Of a DNA stretch of 64,000 bases, positions 23,803-36,740 are shown in pieces. The translations under genes were made by a program, and so were the position numbers. Below the pieces are notes generated by a model. It saw nothing but the letters and a program-made list of their open reading frames with translations. It ran no database searches and was not told where the DNA came from. This DNA comes from Astropecten irregularis (lineage: Eukaryota > Echinodermata > Asteroidea > Paxillosida > Astropectinidae): the NCBI GenBank assembly GCA_963971285.1, contig OZ020247.1, positions 8,886,614-8,950,613 of the forward strand. Reading direction: 5' to 3'. The number at the start of each line of letters is the position of its first letter. Within the stretch, counting starts at the first letter, position 1.

Positions 23803-24131
23803 CCATTGATTTCTGTACCGAAGTCTGGAAATGCATATGCTACCTCGAGTTTAGAAGGACGCTACGCAGCCGAATACTGTGTGGTATACTTGAACGTGAT
23901 GCATGTCACTGCACGAAGTGTATGTCTATTGACATAGTCTGAACATCAATGGTACTCGGAGATCCTAGCATCCCCACCCACGCGCACGCACACATTAGTT
24001 TCTTGTTTTCTTGTTCGTGCCTGTGCACCCAAGTTTGTAACATTGCTCATGAAGTATTTTGGCCAGCTTTTAGCATATGACATTTCACACTAGGCCTACA
24101 TAACTCACTACAGTGTAAGAAAATACCGCAG
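23803..24131. other. no gene seen
   Basis: Flank of the hexanucleotide array. Confidence 0.4.
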
Positions 24132-24683
<552 letters not shown>

Positions 24684-24993
24684 TACAAAATCAGAACATG
24701 TATGCCACCCTAAAAAAAAAAGAAGTCCCACTTGGAACCGATCCACACAACAAAAGCAAGTGACGTCACATACAGAAGTAGTATAGGCTCAGGCCACGCA
24801 GTAAACTGCGTGGCGTTCTGCAGGTGACGCAAGCAAGGTTTTCGTCGCGACAAGTGGGTTGCTAAATCATGGGCCTAAAATACCTCCGTATTCTATATAC
24901 AATATTTCTTAGCACAAACAATGATAGACAGGTTGAGTTTTATAACAATACAGATGTATTTAACTTCATATGTGTTTTGATTACAGTAAACAT
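24684..24993 (-). mobile_element. TTAA-MITE family D, reverse copy
   Basis: From ACAAAATCAGAACATGTATG to the TTAA at 24994-24997 it is the reverse complement of D. It contains a perfect hairpin GCCACGCAGTAAACTGCGTG and the TCGTCGCGAC core. The part of D that should lie beyond 24684 is replaced by the hexanucleotide array. Confidence 0.8.
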
Positions 24994-24997
24994 TTAA

Positions 24998-26390
24998 CAT
25001 TAATTGTCGGAGGGGCTTGATGTGAAATATGGATAACGCCTTCAAAGAAATGATAATTTCCATGCGTAATGTCTCCACTGCAACATTTCCATTGTCGCAG
25101 AGAGAATGTAGAAATCGCAGATAAACAGTCATGCATGAGAGCAATCCCCTCAGTCGACTTGAAACATGGTTGATGACTTCACGTATATAATGTCCCCCTC
25201 CAAGAGTTCCCCCTGTATGCACTGACATTTAATATCTAAGAGTATTACCCTAGAACATCACAAATAACCTGCGGGGATTTTCTTAAGTTCCTGCAGCGGA
25301 ACTGCACATATTAAGGGATTAAATCCATCCTGCCCTTTTCTGTGTGGGAAACGTAGACAAGCGACAAGAGGTATAGGCGGGAGTGGAAAGCAGTCATCAG
25401 TTGGATGATACCGTCAACAGGCTTATGATACCTGAGAACATGGAGCAGGTGACATATTGCTGGATTTATGGCTGTCTAACCTAAACCGGCACAGAATATA
25501 AAACCGCTATAGCCTTTTGGTAAAAAAAAAACCCAAAACCAAAAATGGTTCTTTTCCACAAAGGGCAGGATGGGTTTAATGCCTTGATACGTTCATGTGG
25601 TGAGCCACGGGGTTTTACTGAAGCTGGTGAGCAGCAAAAGTACAGAGGTGTATTTCTTTTTTTCTTTATGCAGTACGGATGGTAAGACAAGCCGTGTATG
25701 TCACCGCACTTCCCTCATCCCATGTAATGTGACCCACCATAGGCATCACTGATGATTACAGGCGGGTGCATTTTTGGCCAAGGGGATACCCATGCTCCGT
25801 GCACGTGAAGGTAAGCTAATGTCTAGTAGTAATTTACTCGGATAAACTACGTACTCTTTTGCTGCAAAATAAAAAAGAAAAAGAAAAAAACTAGATATCG
25901 CGGTAAAAGGACGAAAACAATCTTCATTCGGCCCGAAATCCCTGGTAAGAAAAAAATACCGCATATCACGTTTCTATAATTTGTCAAAATGGATCCATTT
26001 TTTTCAAGATGAGGGACCCTGGGGCAACCGACAACAAAAAATAATGTCTTCCGTCGAAAATACGGCACTAATGTAACGTCTTGCAGTTTATATACCATTG
26101 TATATAACCATCAAATGAAGAACATGCTCGTTTTTCCTCCCTGCTGGCGATTTTGAAGAATTTTTACCATTACGAGAACATCTTGGAAGATGGAGCACCT
26201 CGGAATGGTTTCCGGTTCAGATTGAAATTTCAAATGTGAGTGGTGAAAGACATCATATCCTAGATGTTCATACATTTCGGCTGCCAAGACAAAGTCAGAC
26301 ACTTGCGTTCATGCTCAAAGTGCATTGCGCATGCAAGTAAATGAAAAATGCCAATAGCATTTCACATTGAAATCAATACAATATATTTCA
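24998..26390. other. no gene seen
   Basis: AT-rich with A-runs. Short frames only. Confidence 0.4.
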
Positions 26391-26752
26391 AGGTAATTTC
26401 ATACTTTAATTTTTGTCAGATTCATGGGCAAGAATATCAAGGAAGATACAGTAACAGTCATCTGTGAAATTCCCAGTCCCCATATGGTTCCCACTTTTTG
26501 AGAAAACAGTGAAAAACGGTCGCGAGATTTTTAAAATCTTTCTTGTGATCATCCGAAGATCAAAATTGTGGATTTTTTTTGTCAATTGGTTGTACTCTTT
26601 TCTGGATAAATACAGCATTTCGGACAGAAATATCTCGACGATATGTTTCTACCATCACTATCATTATATCGTGTAAGTTATGAGTAAATCTGTGACGATT
26701 TTTAAAATCGGTATGTTTCGGTACGTTACCAAAGTACGATACTACCTATAAA
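26391..26752 (+). mobile_element. TTAA-MITE family A, degraded copy
   Basis: AAGGTAATTTCATACTTTAA at the left and TACCAAAGTACGATACTACC at the right remain, but both TTAA borders are mutated, marking an old insertion. A purine-rich AAATCTTTCTTGTGATC replaces part of the hairpin. Confidence 0.75.
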
Positions 26753-28229
26753 GAAAGGGCAGAAAGCATGGACACTGTGCAAACATGGAAGAGAAATAGC
26801 AATAACTACCACAAGAGACGATATTCAAAACCGAGACAATTAAACGGCACACAAAATATTTATTACAGAACAAATTTCTGTGCAGAATTTAAATAGATTG
26901 CCCATTTATAATGTTGATGAAATGCCCGTTAAGATTCTGAAATCACGGCGACATTCGATAGGGCGGATTTGTAATTCGATCAAAGTTGGCCGAAAAAAAA
27001 ATTGTCTCGACGAGACCGCTGCTCCCTTCGGCAGGCAGGGATGCATGCACGCCCGCGGCTACGTATCCAATGAAGCTATAGTCCAGAACGTTTTCTTTTT
27101 TTTCACCCTCGTGCGTCCCTTTTAGGGTACATATAACATTATGCATTTCCTTTCGTATACTGAAGAGTATACATTAATTTACTGGGTAGGTAACGCTAGC
27201 GACACTATTGCCCAAGGACAATTGTAGTCTCGATGACCTGAATACCCCGGGTATTCTTTACCTTCTCTTCAGTATACTATCTAAACCGCCACGCTGGAGT
27301 TTTACGTAAATAGATAAGTATCGATCACAAAGAATATAGTACACTCCCTTGGCGTGTATTCTTTTCGTTCGCTTTTTTTTGGTGTCTTTTCAAGAAGAAC
27401 ATTGCCCACTGTTTTGGACGTTATTTTAGCTGCGGGATAACGTTGCTTCATGCAATCGTTCTCGTGAAATGTAGACGAACTCGACCATTATAAAATCGAA
27501 AACATAATTTATCTGTCGTTGTGTTTGGATAGAATAAGGAGCGAAGCTTCGTTTTCTTGGGAGAACACGAGTTGCTGAGAGATGGTGCATTTTCTTTAAG
27601 GAAACAAAATGTAGAAAGTATGAAGATGACCTAGGGAGTTATAAATCAGCCTTCTTGTTATGAAATGATTATGTACTAATTATATTTCTGTTTTTGTACC
27701 ATTTTGTTTGTTTGTTTATTTGGTATAATCAAAAGACGGCTATCCGAGAAAGGTATATATCAACGCTCTTGGTAATGTAACAAGCACACATGATTTTGAA
27801 CATTCGTAATACGCGCGGGAAACCCAATGGCCGAGACTGCGCGGTCGTGCAGCCATATGATTCACTTACCACTCATATAATGCATTTATTACATTATTAA
27901 CTTTAATATGGAGATCAGTGACTTAATCCGAGTCAAAAGGGTCACATTTGCGTCAGTGGAAGTGTGTGTATAGTCATTCCAGTCACGCAAGAAACGGGGG
28001 GGGGGGGCTAGGGTTGCCCCTCCCCTAGATGTTAGAAAGAGGAGGGAGGAGCGATGCATGGTCCATCTATTTCATTGATTACATTTCATAGCTGCAGTGA
28101 GGGCGCACATATGCCTACTACAACAAATTGATCAGATGTTCATGAACCAATATAATTTCATTGATCTCCCCATCCCCCAACCCGTCAAAAGCATGTGCCT
28201 GTATTCCAGAATTACTGCTCTCTAGTTAA
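26753..28229. other. no gene seen
   Basis: Contains GTATACTGAAGAGTATAC at about 27155-27172, a short hairpin partly repeated inverted near 27283, and a G-run near 27998-28006. No exon supported. Confidence 0.4.
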
Positions 28230-28572
28230 AGGTACAGTACAGTATCGGTGACATACCAAAATAGAAATGTGCACATATTTACGTATGACTTTCAGGGTAT
28301 GAAGATGGTGCAGGCAGAAACATACCGTTAAAATATTTCCGCCTGAAATAGTGCATTTATCCAGAAATTAGTCAAACAAAGACTGGAAACAGTTTTGATC
28401 TCAGGGTAAAACCATTCTTTATGTTTTAAAAGTAAAATTGATTCGGGTTTTCGCTATTTTCTCATGACTCAGATGTCCGATTGAGCTCACAGGTTTTTCA
28501 TTTCATGTACATGTTGGATTAGACAAAGTGTGAGTGCTGTTCTGTGACCTTTACCAATCATGTATTATACCT
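28230..28572 (+). mobile_element. TTAA-MITE family B, full-length copy
   Basis: Bounded by TTAA 28226-28229 and 28573-28576; starts AGGTACAGTACAGTATCGG. The GATC hairpin has lost its right half. Confidence 0.85.
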
Positions 28573-28674
28573 TTAATGCTTAGCTCTAATATGGAATGTT
28601 TTCCATTATTTACCTGTAGTATGGAGTGTTAACTTCATACTGTAATCGCCTTCAAATACATCAACATGAATTAA

Positions 28675-29034
28675 AGGTAATATCATATTTTGGTTTTTAT
28701 TAAAGAAATACAGATTCATGGGCAAAAATACCAAGACAGATACAGTAAAAGTCATCTGTGAAAATTTCAGTCCCATACGGTGCCCACTTTTTGAGAAAAC
28801 AGTGAAAAACGGCCACAGTATTTCTGAAGTCTTTTCTCTTTTTTTTTTGATCTTTTAAAAGATCAAAAAGATTTCGGTCTTTTTTTTAATAATTTCTGGA
28901 TAAATACACAATTTGTAAAAAAAAAATTGTAACCGTATGTTTCTACCACCACCATCTTCATACCCTGTAAGTTATACGTAAATCTGTGAACATTATTTTC
29001 TGTTTTGGTTCCTTACCAAAGTATGATACTACCT
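28675..29034 (+). mobile_element. TTAA-MITE family A, full-length copy
   Basis: TTAA 28671-28674 and 29035-29038. It lies about 100 bp after a B copy in the same orientation, which makes the core homology between A and B easy to compare. Confidence 0.9.
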
Positions 29035-29038
29035 TTAA

Positions 29039-30475
29039 ACATTTCAAAACCATGAACTATGAAATTACGCGGTAAGAAAGACTGCATGTTTCACGTTTTA
29101 CTTTAATTTGTCTTTCTTGAAAAGAATTCAATCAAAAATGACGAATGCTTCAATAAAAATGCAATACCCAATTTTGAACCGCTGACAAAAAAACTGCCGA
29201 TGATGTTTAGTTGATCAGTGCATACGATATATTTGGTGACAGTGGTGAAAAATGAAGCAGAACGGAATTATACCCAAGTACGAATCCGAGTTCTTTTTAT
29301 GATTTATTTAGAGGTAGCCTATGTTTATTTGCCCTGAAAACTCTTTAAGGCAACAACAATCACGAGCACAAAGCTCCGGATATTTCTGACATTTTTCCCC
29401 CCATACCATCCCGTAACTCAATCTTGTCTCTTATAACAATATCGTAATATCACATTATACTTCGAGGCTGGGTTAGGTTTCAATTCGCATATCAGTTTCG
29501 AAACATATTTTCCCCTGTACCCCGCCCGTTCGGAACAAACAACATGACCAAACCGTGTCGTTTACCTCATCGGTTTAGATGTCAACCATTTTGATGTGGA
29601 TTTCGATCGCTCCGTCATGCATTTTGCCGGTCGTGATTTGTTTTTCTCTGTGAAGATGGCATTCTTGTATAGCTTATGATGCACTGTTGCGTCGGAGTTT
29701 GATGACTATACAGCTCGACCTGGGTCATCGCCCATTGCAGATGGGAAGGAATACGCTGGCGATCGAAGTAGCCGCAGTTCCCTGCTGGTTGTCTATAAAG
29801 TACTGGAGTCTAAAAAATTACCATTATACAGAAATTCCGAGTGACCCAGTTCGAACGTTTTCCACTTTCGGCTGGCAAAATAATTGACTCATTCGTACAC
29901 TTCCCAAAGTAACTCTTTCGCCAGTGCGTGTTGTATTCGGTGCACTGTGGACCGATGGGTCTCGAAGAAGGCCCCGGCCGTCAACAACTTTGGGCAGTAG
30001 AGGAAGAAAGAACATAATATTAACGGGGCAATGGAGCAAAACCGTGGTTTCTGTTGACGGGGACCAGCTGGTTACGCCCTCACTGGCGACAAACCTTCTA
30101 ATCAGGGCCAAAATAAATTTGCTATTTAGATAATGTCACAAGTGCACTGCCACACCATTTAACACATCGTCCTACTTCATCCCCACTTACTTACTTACAC
30201 CTCCGTAATTATTCACCTCACGCGTCCACCTCATTCATGTCAAAGCCTCACTTAAAATGCCACCTCAGCGGGGTATCAACAGCTCTGTTTATACTACTAA
30301 CCCAGTGAAGTGACCTTTTGGATGTTTTCTTATACATTACTGTGAACGTTTCATCTGACACGTTACTCGGTTGTCGGTTTGTTATACGGTCAATCCTAAC
30401 TAATATCTTATATTATACAAACACGTGCGTAATGAGTAGGCTTAACTTTGTTATTATCCAAATGGTACACCTTAA
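29039..30475. other. no gene seen
   Basis: GC content rises at 29690-30110, and frames of about 66-95 codons overlap on both strands, but no domain or splice pattern supports a gene. It may be part of an older element I cannot name. Confidence 0.35.
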
Positions 30476-30937
30476 AGGGAGCTATATGATTTGCAAGCCC
30501 TCAAAATTATTGAGTTTGAGACAGAAAATGGACTCAACAGTTCGTAAACATTGCAAACAGTCACCATGGGACATCTTGGTTCATCGGATGCTGGGTTTTT
30601 CAAGGAAATCTAAATTATTTTAGTGTCTTTTCCTAACATAAAGAACACCCTCACTTGAGTTGTTTTAGTTATCCACTTTCACTCAAGGTATGACGATTGA
30701 AATATTGTATTGATCCAGAAATTAGTAGAACAAAGACCAAAATCACTTTTGATCTCGGGGTAAGATCAAAAGCATTCTTCATATGTTTTATAAGGAAAAT
30801 TGAGTCGGAATTTTCTCATGACTCAGATGCCCGATTGAGCTCAAATTTTCACAGGTTTATTATTTCATGTACATGTTTGATCAGACAAAGTATGATGAGT
30901 GATGTCCTGTAACCTTAACCAATCATGTTTTGTACCT
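30476..30937 (+). mobile_element. TTAA-MITE family C, full-length copy
   Basis: TTAA 30472-30475 and 30938-30941, 462 bp. It starts AGGGAGCTATATGATTTGC and ends with the B-type right end. Confidence 0.85.
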
Positions 30938-30941
30938 TTAA

Positions 30942-31766
30942 AACAAATTCAAAGAAATGAAAAGAAGAAAATGAACAACATCCAATAATAAGTTCAACAT
31001 TTTCATATATAAACTGAGAAGAGTTGTCGCTCTATTTTTCTTTCCAAAGGTGGTTTATATAATCCAAATGCCCATTCCATGGGGCCCCGTCTATGCTATT
31101 GAACATCCGTCAAAATATTTCTCGAAGCCTTTTAAAATGAGTTCCATATTTACCCCGAAAGACAAACATGCCTTGGATGTTATTTGCCCGCTCCTCCCTT
31201 GAAGTTATATTGCACTCCCTCACAACATTTTAATCTCAAATAAAATATGGCAGGAAAGACAGGGAAATGTTTTCTCGCACGCTTCGTTGGCGGGGAGTAT
31301 TTTTCTTGCTGACTGCTTGTGTAAAGCCATCATCACCCAAGCGTATAGGCTGAGCCATTTTCCCCGCCCGATTATTGTTATGGTTCCCCCGGGACTTGAG
31401 TCCCAGGCTTAACCCTGTTGGCCCGAGCAGCCGCAACGAAAACACCCAACGCTGGGGAAAATGTTTGACTGCTGCCGTACAGGAGGGAAAAGGTACTAGG
31501 AGGAGGGTTAAAAAGCTTACTTCCTGTCAGGTCTTGATTAATGAAATTCATCGCGTCTTCGGCATGTGCCGTGGTTGGTTGGGGTCGTGTACGGTTCACA
31601 TTACCCATCTGGCTTGGTCATGATTAGGAAATTCTAACCGCCTGTTTGTTCTCTTCCTGCACAAATTTGGAGGCAATTTTCGGATGACATTTACAGTGGC
31701 TTCCATTGCCTATAAACGAAAGGGAAATTCGTCAACTTTCTTCAAACTCTCTTCAGTAAGACTATG
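30942..31766. other. no gene seen
   Basis: Frames at 31375-31623 overlap on both strands with no recognised product. Confidence 0.4.
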
Positions 31767-32003
31767 AGGGCGTTTACGAAACGGAGGCTCAGGCTCCGTT
31801 TCTGGCTCCGGCTCCATTTTTATGAACCTATTCTGAAATAACGGGTATGATGCGTTTAGCAGCGATTCTAAAGTAGATTCTCTAGTTTGAAAAGGAAAAC
31901 ATAACTTCAGCTTAAATGAAAACCCACAACATATATTTTCATCATATGGATGTCAGAGCTGGAGCAGGAGCCTGAGCCTAAGCCTCTGTTTTGTAAACGC
32001 CCT
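31767..32003. mobile_element. fold-back element with AGGGCGTTTACGAAACGG ends, copy 1
   Basis: The left arm AGGGCGTTTACGAAACGGAG plus GCTCAGGCTCC is mirrored by GGAGCCTGAGCCTAAGCCTC and TTTTGTAAACGCCCT. The middle contains TTTGAAAAGGAAAACA and CTTCAGCTT. It is non-coding. Related copies are at 32090 and, decayed, at 60041. Confidence 0.8.
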
Positions 32004-32089
32004 GAGAAACCGACCGCCGAAACTCGGCACTTCACTATACTGCCCCCTAGCGTCCTGAAGAGGGGTATAGGTCAGAAGATATAATTATT

Positions 32090-32347
32090 AGGGCGTTTAC
32101 GAAACGGATGCTCAGGCTCCGTCTCGGGATCTAGGTCCATTTCGTGAATCCATTCTGTAATGTCATCAAAATAGAGACTTTTGGCTGCGGTTTGGAAGTG
32201 GATTTTCTGGTTTGAAAAGGGAAACAGAGTTTCAGCTTCAAAGAAAAACCACAACCTATATTTCCAACACACGGATGTCAGAGCTCAAGCCTGGGCCTGA
32301 GCCTGAGCCTGAGCCTGAGCCTGAACCTCCATTTCGAAAAGCGCCCA
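32090..32347. mobile_element. fold-back element with AGGGCGTTTACGAAACGG ends, copy 2
   Basis: It lies 86 bp after copy 1 in the same orientation. Its right arm has expanded into five GAGCCT hexamers (about 32296-32330), so the terminal repeat itself has become a microsatellite. Confidence 0.8.
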
Positions 32348-32369
32348 TAGAGTGAGTAAGCTATAGATG

Positions 32370-32975
32370 AGATGCGGCATACTGGGAAGGAATGCGTAGT
32401 TGGATCATGAGGGAGGAGGTCTCGAGTCCAAGTCCAGCTCCCTTACAACAAACGAAGGAAAAACCTACAATCACCAACAAATAAACGACGAACAAACAAC
32501 CAAGGAATGAAAAATACCACCATAAATTCCACACGGTTGGTTTAGAGCACCTCCATGGTTTAGAGGGAGTATATGCTCTTAATTAGACAAGGCACACTGG
32601 CAAGGGACGCGTAGCTGGAAACAGGCAAGGGGTTGAGTTAAAGTCCATTTCCCTTACATCAGTTCCCTTACATCAACAAACAAAGACAAAAAAAGTATAA
32701 ACACAAACAAACAACAAAACAAACAACAAACGAATGAAAAATACCATTGCCATAAATTCCACACGGTTGGTTTAGAGGGAGTTTTATGCTGTTAATTCGA
32801 CGAGGCCAACTGGCGAGCAAGCAAGGGATGCGCAATTGGAGAGACGCAGGGGGTTTCAAGTTCAAGTCCAGTTCCCTTACATCAACAAACGAACAAGACA
32901 AAAAAGTATAAACACAAACAAACAACAAACGAATTGAAAATACCGTTGGCATAAATTCCACACGGAATTTGTAGA
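32370..32975. repeat. three-unit tandem repeat of about 200-220 bp
   Basis: Each unit ends in an A-rich ACAAACAAACAACAAACGAAT stretch followed by CATAAATTCCACACGG (near 32525, 32752 and 32950). Inside each unit is a GGGACGCGTAGCTGG- or GGGATGCGCAATTGG-like stretch and AGTTCAAGTCCAGTTCCCTT. The latter loosely resembles a Pol III B box, so the units may be a tandemly amplified SINE. The Tyr/Cys/Phe-rich - strand frames come from the repeat. Confidence 0.6.
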
Positions 32976-33649
32976 CGGTGCCCATGATTTTTGTATAGAG
33001 CGTTCGTTCCACATCCTATATAGTTGATCTCATTGAGCTGCCAATCAGCCGATTTGCTGAGCAAACACCAGAACGTCTGGAAGAAAATCAGGTTATAGCT
33101 TTAATAACGTCAACAGTCGCTTTTATGTCTGGCTCTAGACGTAAGGTTGCTTTGACAGTAAACATCCCGAGCCTGATTTCAGAGACTTATTTCAAGGTAT
33201 AAGCGAGTCAAATAGGGTTAGACTTTATTTTTCTTAAAGGCTATACGCTAGACGGATAAGCGCTATACATTTTATTGATGAGGTATACTGGCGCGTATTA
33301 AGCAATCGCACGCCAGGACGGCCCGGAAGCTACCGCTTCGCTCTCAGCTGTAGGAAACCTTCCGATGTTGATGGGTAATTAGACAACTCAGGATCAGATA
33401 AACTCCACAGAAAGTGATACCTAATCCTGAATGGAGGAGGGAACTAACCTTCCGGCGGTTAAAGAAAAACTTCCGACCGTGATTGGCATTGAATCCGACG
33501 GGGCAAGATGACACGATTATCGGGCACGTGTAGGCGCCAAAGTCCATCACAATTACTGTGCTCCTCCCTCCATTTCTTCTTTATGAGTCGATATCACGCT
33601 TTCATACACAAGTAAATAATCGTGTGTACAGATTTGTCGCTCGGTTTAA
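32976..33649. other. no gene seen
   Basis: No supported exon. Confidence 0.4.
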
Positions 33650-34013
33650 AAGTAATATCATACTTTGGTTTTTATCAAAGAAATACAGATTCATGGGCAA
33701 AAATATCAAGGAAGATACAATATTAACAGATATCTGTGAAAATTTCAGTCCCATACGCCGCGGTGCCCACTGTTTGAGAAAACAGTGAAAAACAGCCACA
33801 GTATTTCTTAAGTCTTTTCTCTTTTATTTTTGATCTTGTAAAAGATCAAACAGATTTCGGTCGTTGTTTTACTAATTTCTGGATAAATACACCATTTCAG
33901 GTGGAAAATTTTTAACGATATGTTTCTACCACCACCATCTTCATACCCTGTAAGTTACACGTAAATCTGTGAACATTTCTGTTTTTGGTCTCTTACCAAA
34001 GTATGATACTGCC
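33650..34013 (+). mobile_element. TTAA-MITE family A, full-length copy
   Basis: TTAA 33646-33649 and 34014-34017. The right TTAA is also the left border of the next element, a B copy. Confidence 0.85.
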
Positions 34014-34017
34014 TTAA

Positions 34018-34348
34018 AAGGTATAATACATGATTGGTAAAGGTCACAGGACAGCACTCATACTTTGTCTAATCCAACATGTACATGACATAATAAACCT
34101 GTGAAAAACTTAGCTCAATCGGACATCTGAGTCACAAGAAAGTAGCGAATACCAAACTCAATTTTTCTTATAAAACATACAGAATGGTTTTGATCTTACC
34201 TCGAGATAAAAGCTGTTTTTGCTATTTGTTTGACTAATTTCTGGATTAATACACCATTTCAGGCGGGAATATTTTGACGGTATGTTTCTACCTCCACCAT
34301 CTTCATACCCTGAAAGTTGTTACCAATCCTGTACTGTACATTTGACTT
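34018..34348 (-). mobile_element. TTAA-MITE family B, reverse copy
   Basis: It runs from AGGTATAATACATGATTGG to CCAATCCTGTACTGTACATT. It shares the TTAA at 34014-34017 with the A element to its left. Confidence 0.8.
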
Positions 34349-35009
34349 GTTTGTTTATTTTGGTTATCCATCTCCCTGTTTTGCGGCATTAATTATAAAA
34401 TTTGAATCCAACAAACAGTCGTGAGATGCTGCACCACGATGAAACATTTTGATTTATAGCCAATTTCCCGTGTCGTGTTTACATTCCATGTCTGTGTAAT
34501 AGGCAATATCTTCATCGTTACTTATTGAAAAATGTACAATACACAAGTCGTGGACAGTTTATTTGCTAATTCTCTTGGGCAAACAAACTGGAATGCTTTC
34601 ACTAAAACATTCATCGGCTTAATTTAATCGGTCTGGTGCCCGTGGTTTGATTAAATTTTTCTCCAAGTCCAAGTCTGTTTTTCTTTTGTATGTGTAGGCC
34701 TATGCTATCAGACTTGCGATATGCGTTTAAGCCTTGTCCGTAACGGTTAAGCAAACAGTGTTTCCAATGGGTCGTGACTCTTTCCTATAAATCATATACA
34801 CTGTACGAGATATACTAGGTTTTGCAGCGATTAGGTTTTGCCACGCCCACCCCAAATGAGCGTTGAATGCACTGTGGTTCTTGTTCCTGTATTTGAGTCC
34901 TTGGGTTATGAAGGCCGTATCTCATTATTACGGAGACTACGTCTCCAAAAACTCGAACATGTTTAAACTTATGCAAAAAAAATAGCTTTGCCCTATATGT
35001 GGATGAGCA
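34349..35009. other. no gene seen
   Basis: AT-rich; nothing recognised. Confidence 0.4.
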
Positions 35010-35147
35010 ATTTATACTCAGTGCTTATAATGGTGGGTAGCCGTGTCAGTCAGATAACATATAAAATACAAAAATACAAGTAGCACTATATTGACTAACT
35101 AGAGTTTAAAAAGAGCATGAGCTTTCGTAGCAACAACTACTTCATCA
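35010..35147 (-). repeat. left arm of a nested palindrome, reverse copy of a 100-140 bp module
   Basis: Read on the - strand the module is GATGAAGTAGTTG, GCTACGAAAGCTCATGCTC, AGTTAGTCAATATAGTGC, ACTTGTATTTTTGTA, then TGACTGACACGGCTACCC. A forward copy of the first part lies at 35303-35400, so the two arms face outward around a fold-back at 35148-35295. Confidence 0.75.
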
Positions 35148-35295
35148 GGGGCCGATTTCATAAAGCTCTGCGACGCGTCGCAACTCGATTTGCGACGAGT
35201 TCTAGCTGCGACGCGTCGCATCTATGCGGTGAGCCCATAGAGAAAGGATGCGTCCTAACTATGCGACGCGTCGTAAGTTTTATGAAATCGGCCCC
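35148..35295. mobile_element. fold-back element with GGGGCCGATTTCATAAA ends and GCGACGCGTCGC core
   Basis: Left tip GGGGCCGATTTCATAAAGCT and right tip TTTTATGAAATCGGCCCCC flank several copies of the palindrome GCGACGCGTCGC. It sits in the centre of a larger inverted repeat. Confidence 0.75.
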
Positions 35296-35302
35296 CGATG
35301 CA

Positions 35303-35400
35303 ATGATGAAGTAGTTGCTACGAAAGCTCATGCTCTTTGAGTTAAACTCTAGTTAGTCAATATAGTGCTACTTGTATTTTTGTACTTTATACTCAGTGCT
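35303..35400 (+). repeat. right arm of the nested palindrome
   Basis: GATGAAGTAGTTGCTACGAA through GTTAGTCAATATAGTGCTAC to TTTTTGTACTTTATACTC is the forward copy of the 35010-35147 module. It runs directly into the tail of the SINE that follows. Confidence 0.75.
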
Positions 35401-35515
35401 TGTGAGTGAACGTGAAAAAAATCACGTGCTGGCTCAGGTGGGATTCGAACCCACGACCTCCTGCTTACTAGTGCAGATGCCATACCGCTAGGTGTGCTGG
35501 CTGGGCTAGCAGGGT
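35388..35515 (-). mobile_element. tRNA-Thr-like SINE, reverse copy
   Basis: The - strand carries the B box GGTTCGAATCC in a perfect GTGGG/CCCAC T-stem, the anticodon arm CTGC-ACTAGTAA-GCAG and the GTGATTTTTTTCAC hairpin of the 11078 copy. The head has TAGCCCAGCCAGC in place of TAGCTCGGTGGCC. The tail CACAAGCACTGAGTATAAAG overlaps the palindrome arm. Confidence 0.8.
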
Positions 35516-36345
35516 CAGCAGGGCGAATCGATTCCAATATCGAGGCGAGTACCTCTGCAAATCATGAATATTATTAATTGATTTAATAATTAAATAAATT
35601 TGAATCATTAAATTAAATAATTTAAATTCATGTTTAAACTTCTTGCGACTCCTCGGAGACTCCGTACACACCAATATGGCGTCAGCATTGTGCTGTGTTT
35701 AGTCCGGTCAAGTCGGCGGGTAGGGTAGACGAGGACATTTATAGAGCGGCTCCCATCCTATTTTATCAGTCATTGGTCTACATGTACTTAAAAACCAAAG
35801 GTTATGAAAACTAACCCGATCCTCAAAAACTGTTTGAGTCATGCTGGCAAAATGCTTATCTTCTTCCAGGCGAAGAAAATGCAAAGTAAATCATGCTAGC
35901 ACATTCGATGCTCTTTCCAAAGCACTCGTGCTAGATTCGTGAATGTATGCTACACGTGCTGTGTAACCTAGCCCCGCTCAAGGGGGACAGTAGTAACGGG
36001 GGCCATAAACATTGCATCGGTATAGCACCTCTCCAGAGAAGCCTAATGTTATATTTATACACACGACCTCGCAGGAAAGAAGAAATTTAAGAAGTTTGGG
36101 TTAGCTCTCTTCCCTTATGCATCTTTAGTGATGGCACAGGACCTGTCAGTCCTGTGGGATGTGCACGTATACATTCTATTTAGTTATATACATAATACAC
36201 GCGAATTCGAGTTAACCACACCTGCGTGCGCTCACCAACTTCGATGGCCGTTTCTTATTGGTTTATTTATCGTGTTCATCGATTGCGCTGGTATACTGTT
36301 TACGCCGGCCGTGTTCGAGCTAGGCAACCCACCTGCACTACCCAG
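35516..36345. other. no gene seen
   Basis: Contains an AT palindromic stretch of AATTTAAATTATT-like units near 35575-35635. No exon supported. Confidence 0.4.
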
Positions 36346-36588
36346 TGTCCAATTTCATAAAACTGTTAAGCACAAAAATGTACTAAGCATGACATTTCTA
36401 TCTTGATAAACACAGGGTTAACAACCAAATATTTCCACGTGTTGAGTATCACTTATGATTGTTCTTCGGCTGTTGTTCGCTGACCATGAATATCAAATGG
36501 AAATTTCAATGGTGGCCTTGTTTTATTGGGCGAGATATTTTTGTGTTAAGCAACTATTTGTGCTTAACAGTTTTATGAAATTGGTCCC
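36346..36588. mobile_element. fold-back element with CCAATTTCATAAAACTGTTAAGC ends
   Basis: The left arm CCAATTTCATAAAACTGTTA, GCACAAA and the right arm TTTGTGCTTAACAGTTTTAT, GAAATTGG are inverted repeats of about 28 bp. The right tip GAAATTGGTCC retains the GGnC-ATTTCATAAA signature of the other fold-backs; the left tip has lost it. Confidence 0.75.
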
Positions 36589-36740
36589 TGCGCTATCCAG
36601 GTATGATAGTTGCACAATGATACCATTCAGTTCACTCTACCTCCATGCTCTGATCAAATTGCAATGATACGCCACGCATCGTGAGATGAGGATTTGCAAT
36701 CGCAGCAGAAAAATGAATCTTTGGATTTAGCTTAGATTAA

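Noticed and set aside
29690..30133. Possible LTR or gene in a GC-richer island
   Set aside because: No terminal repeat, primer-binding site or protein domain could be supported.
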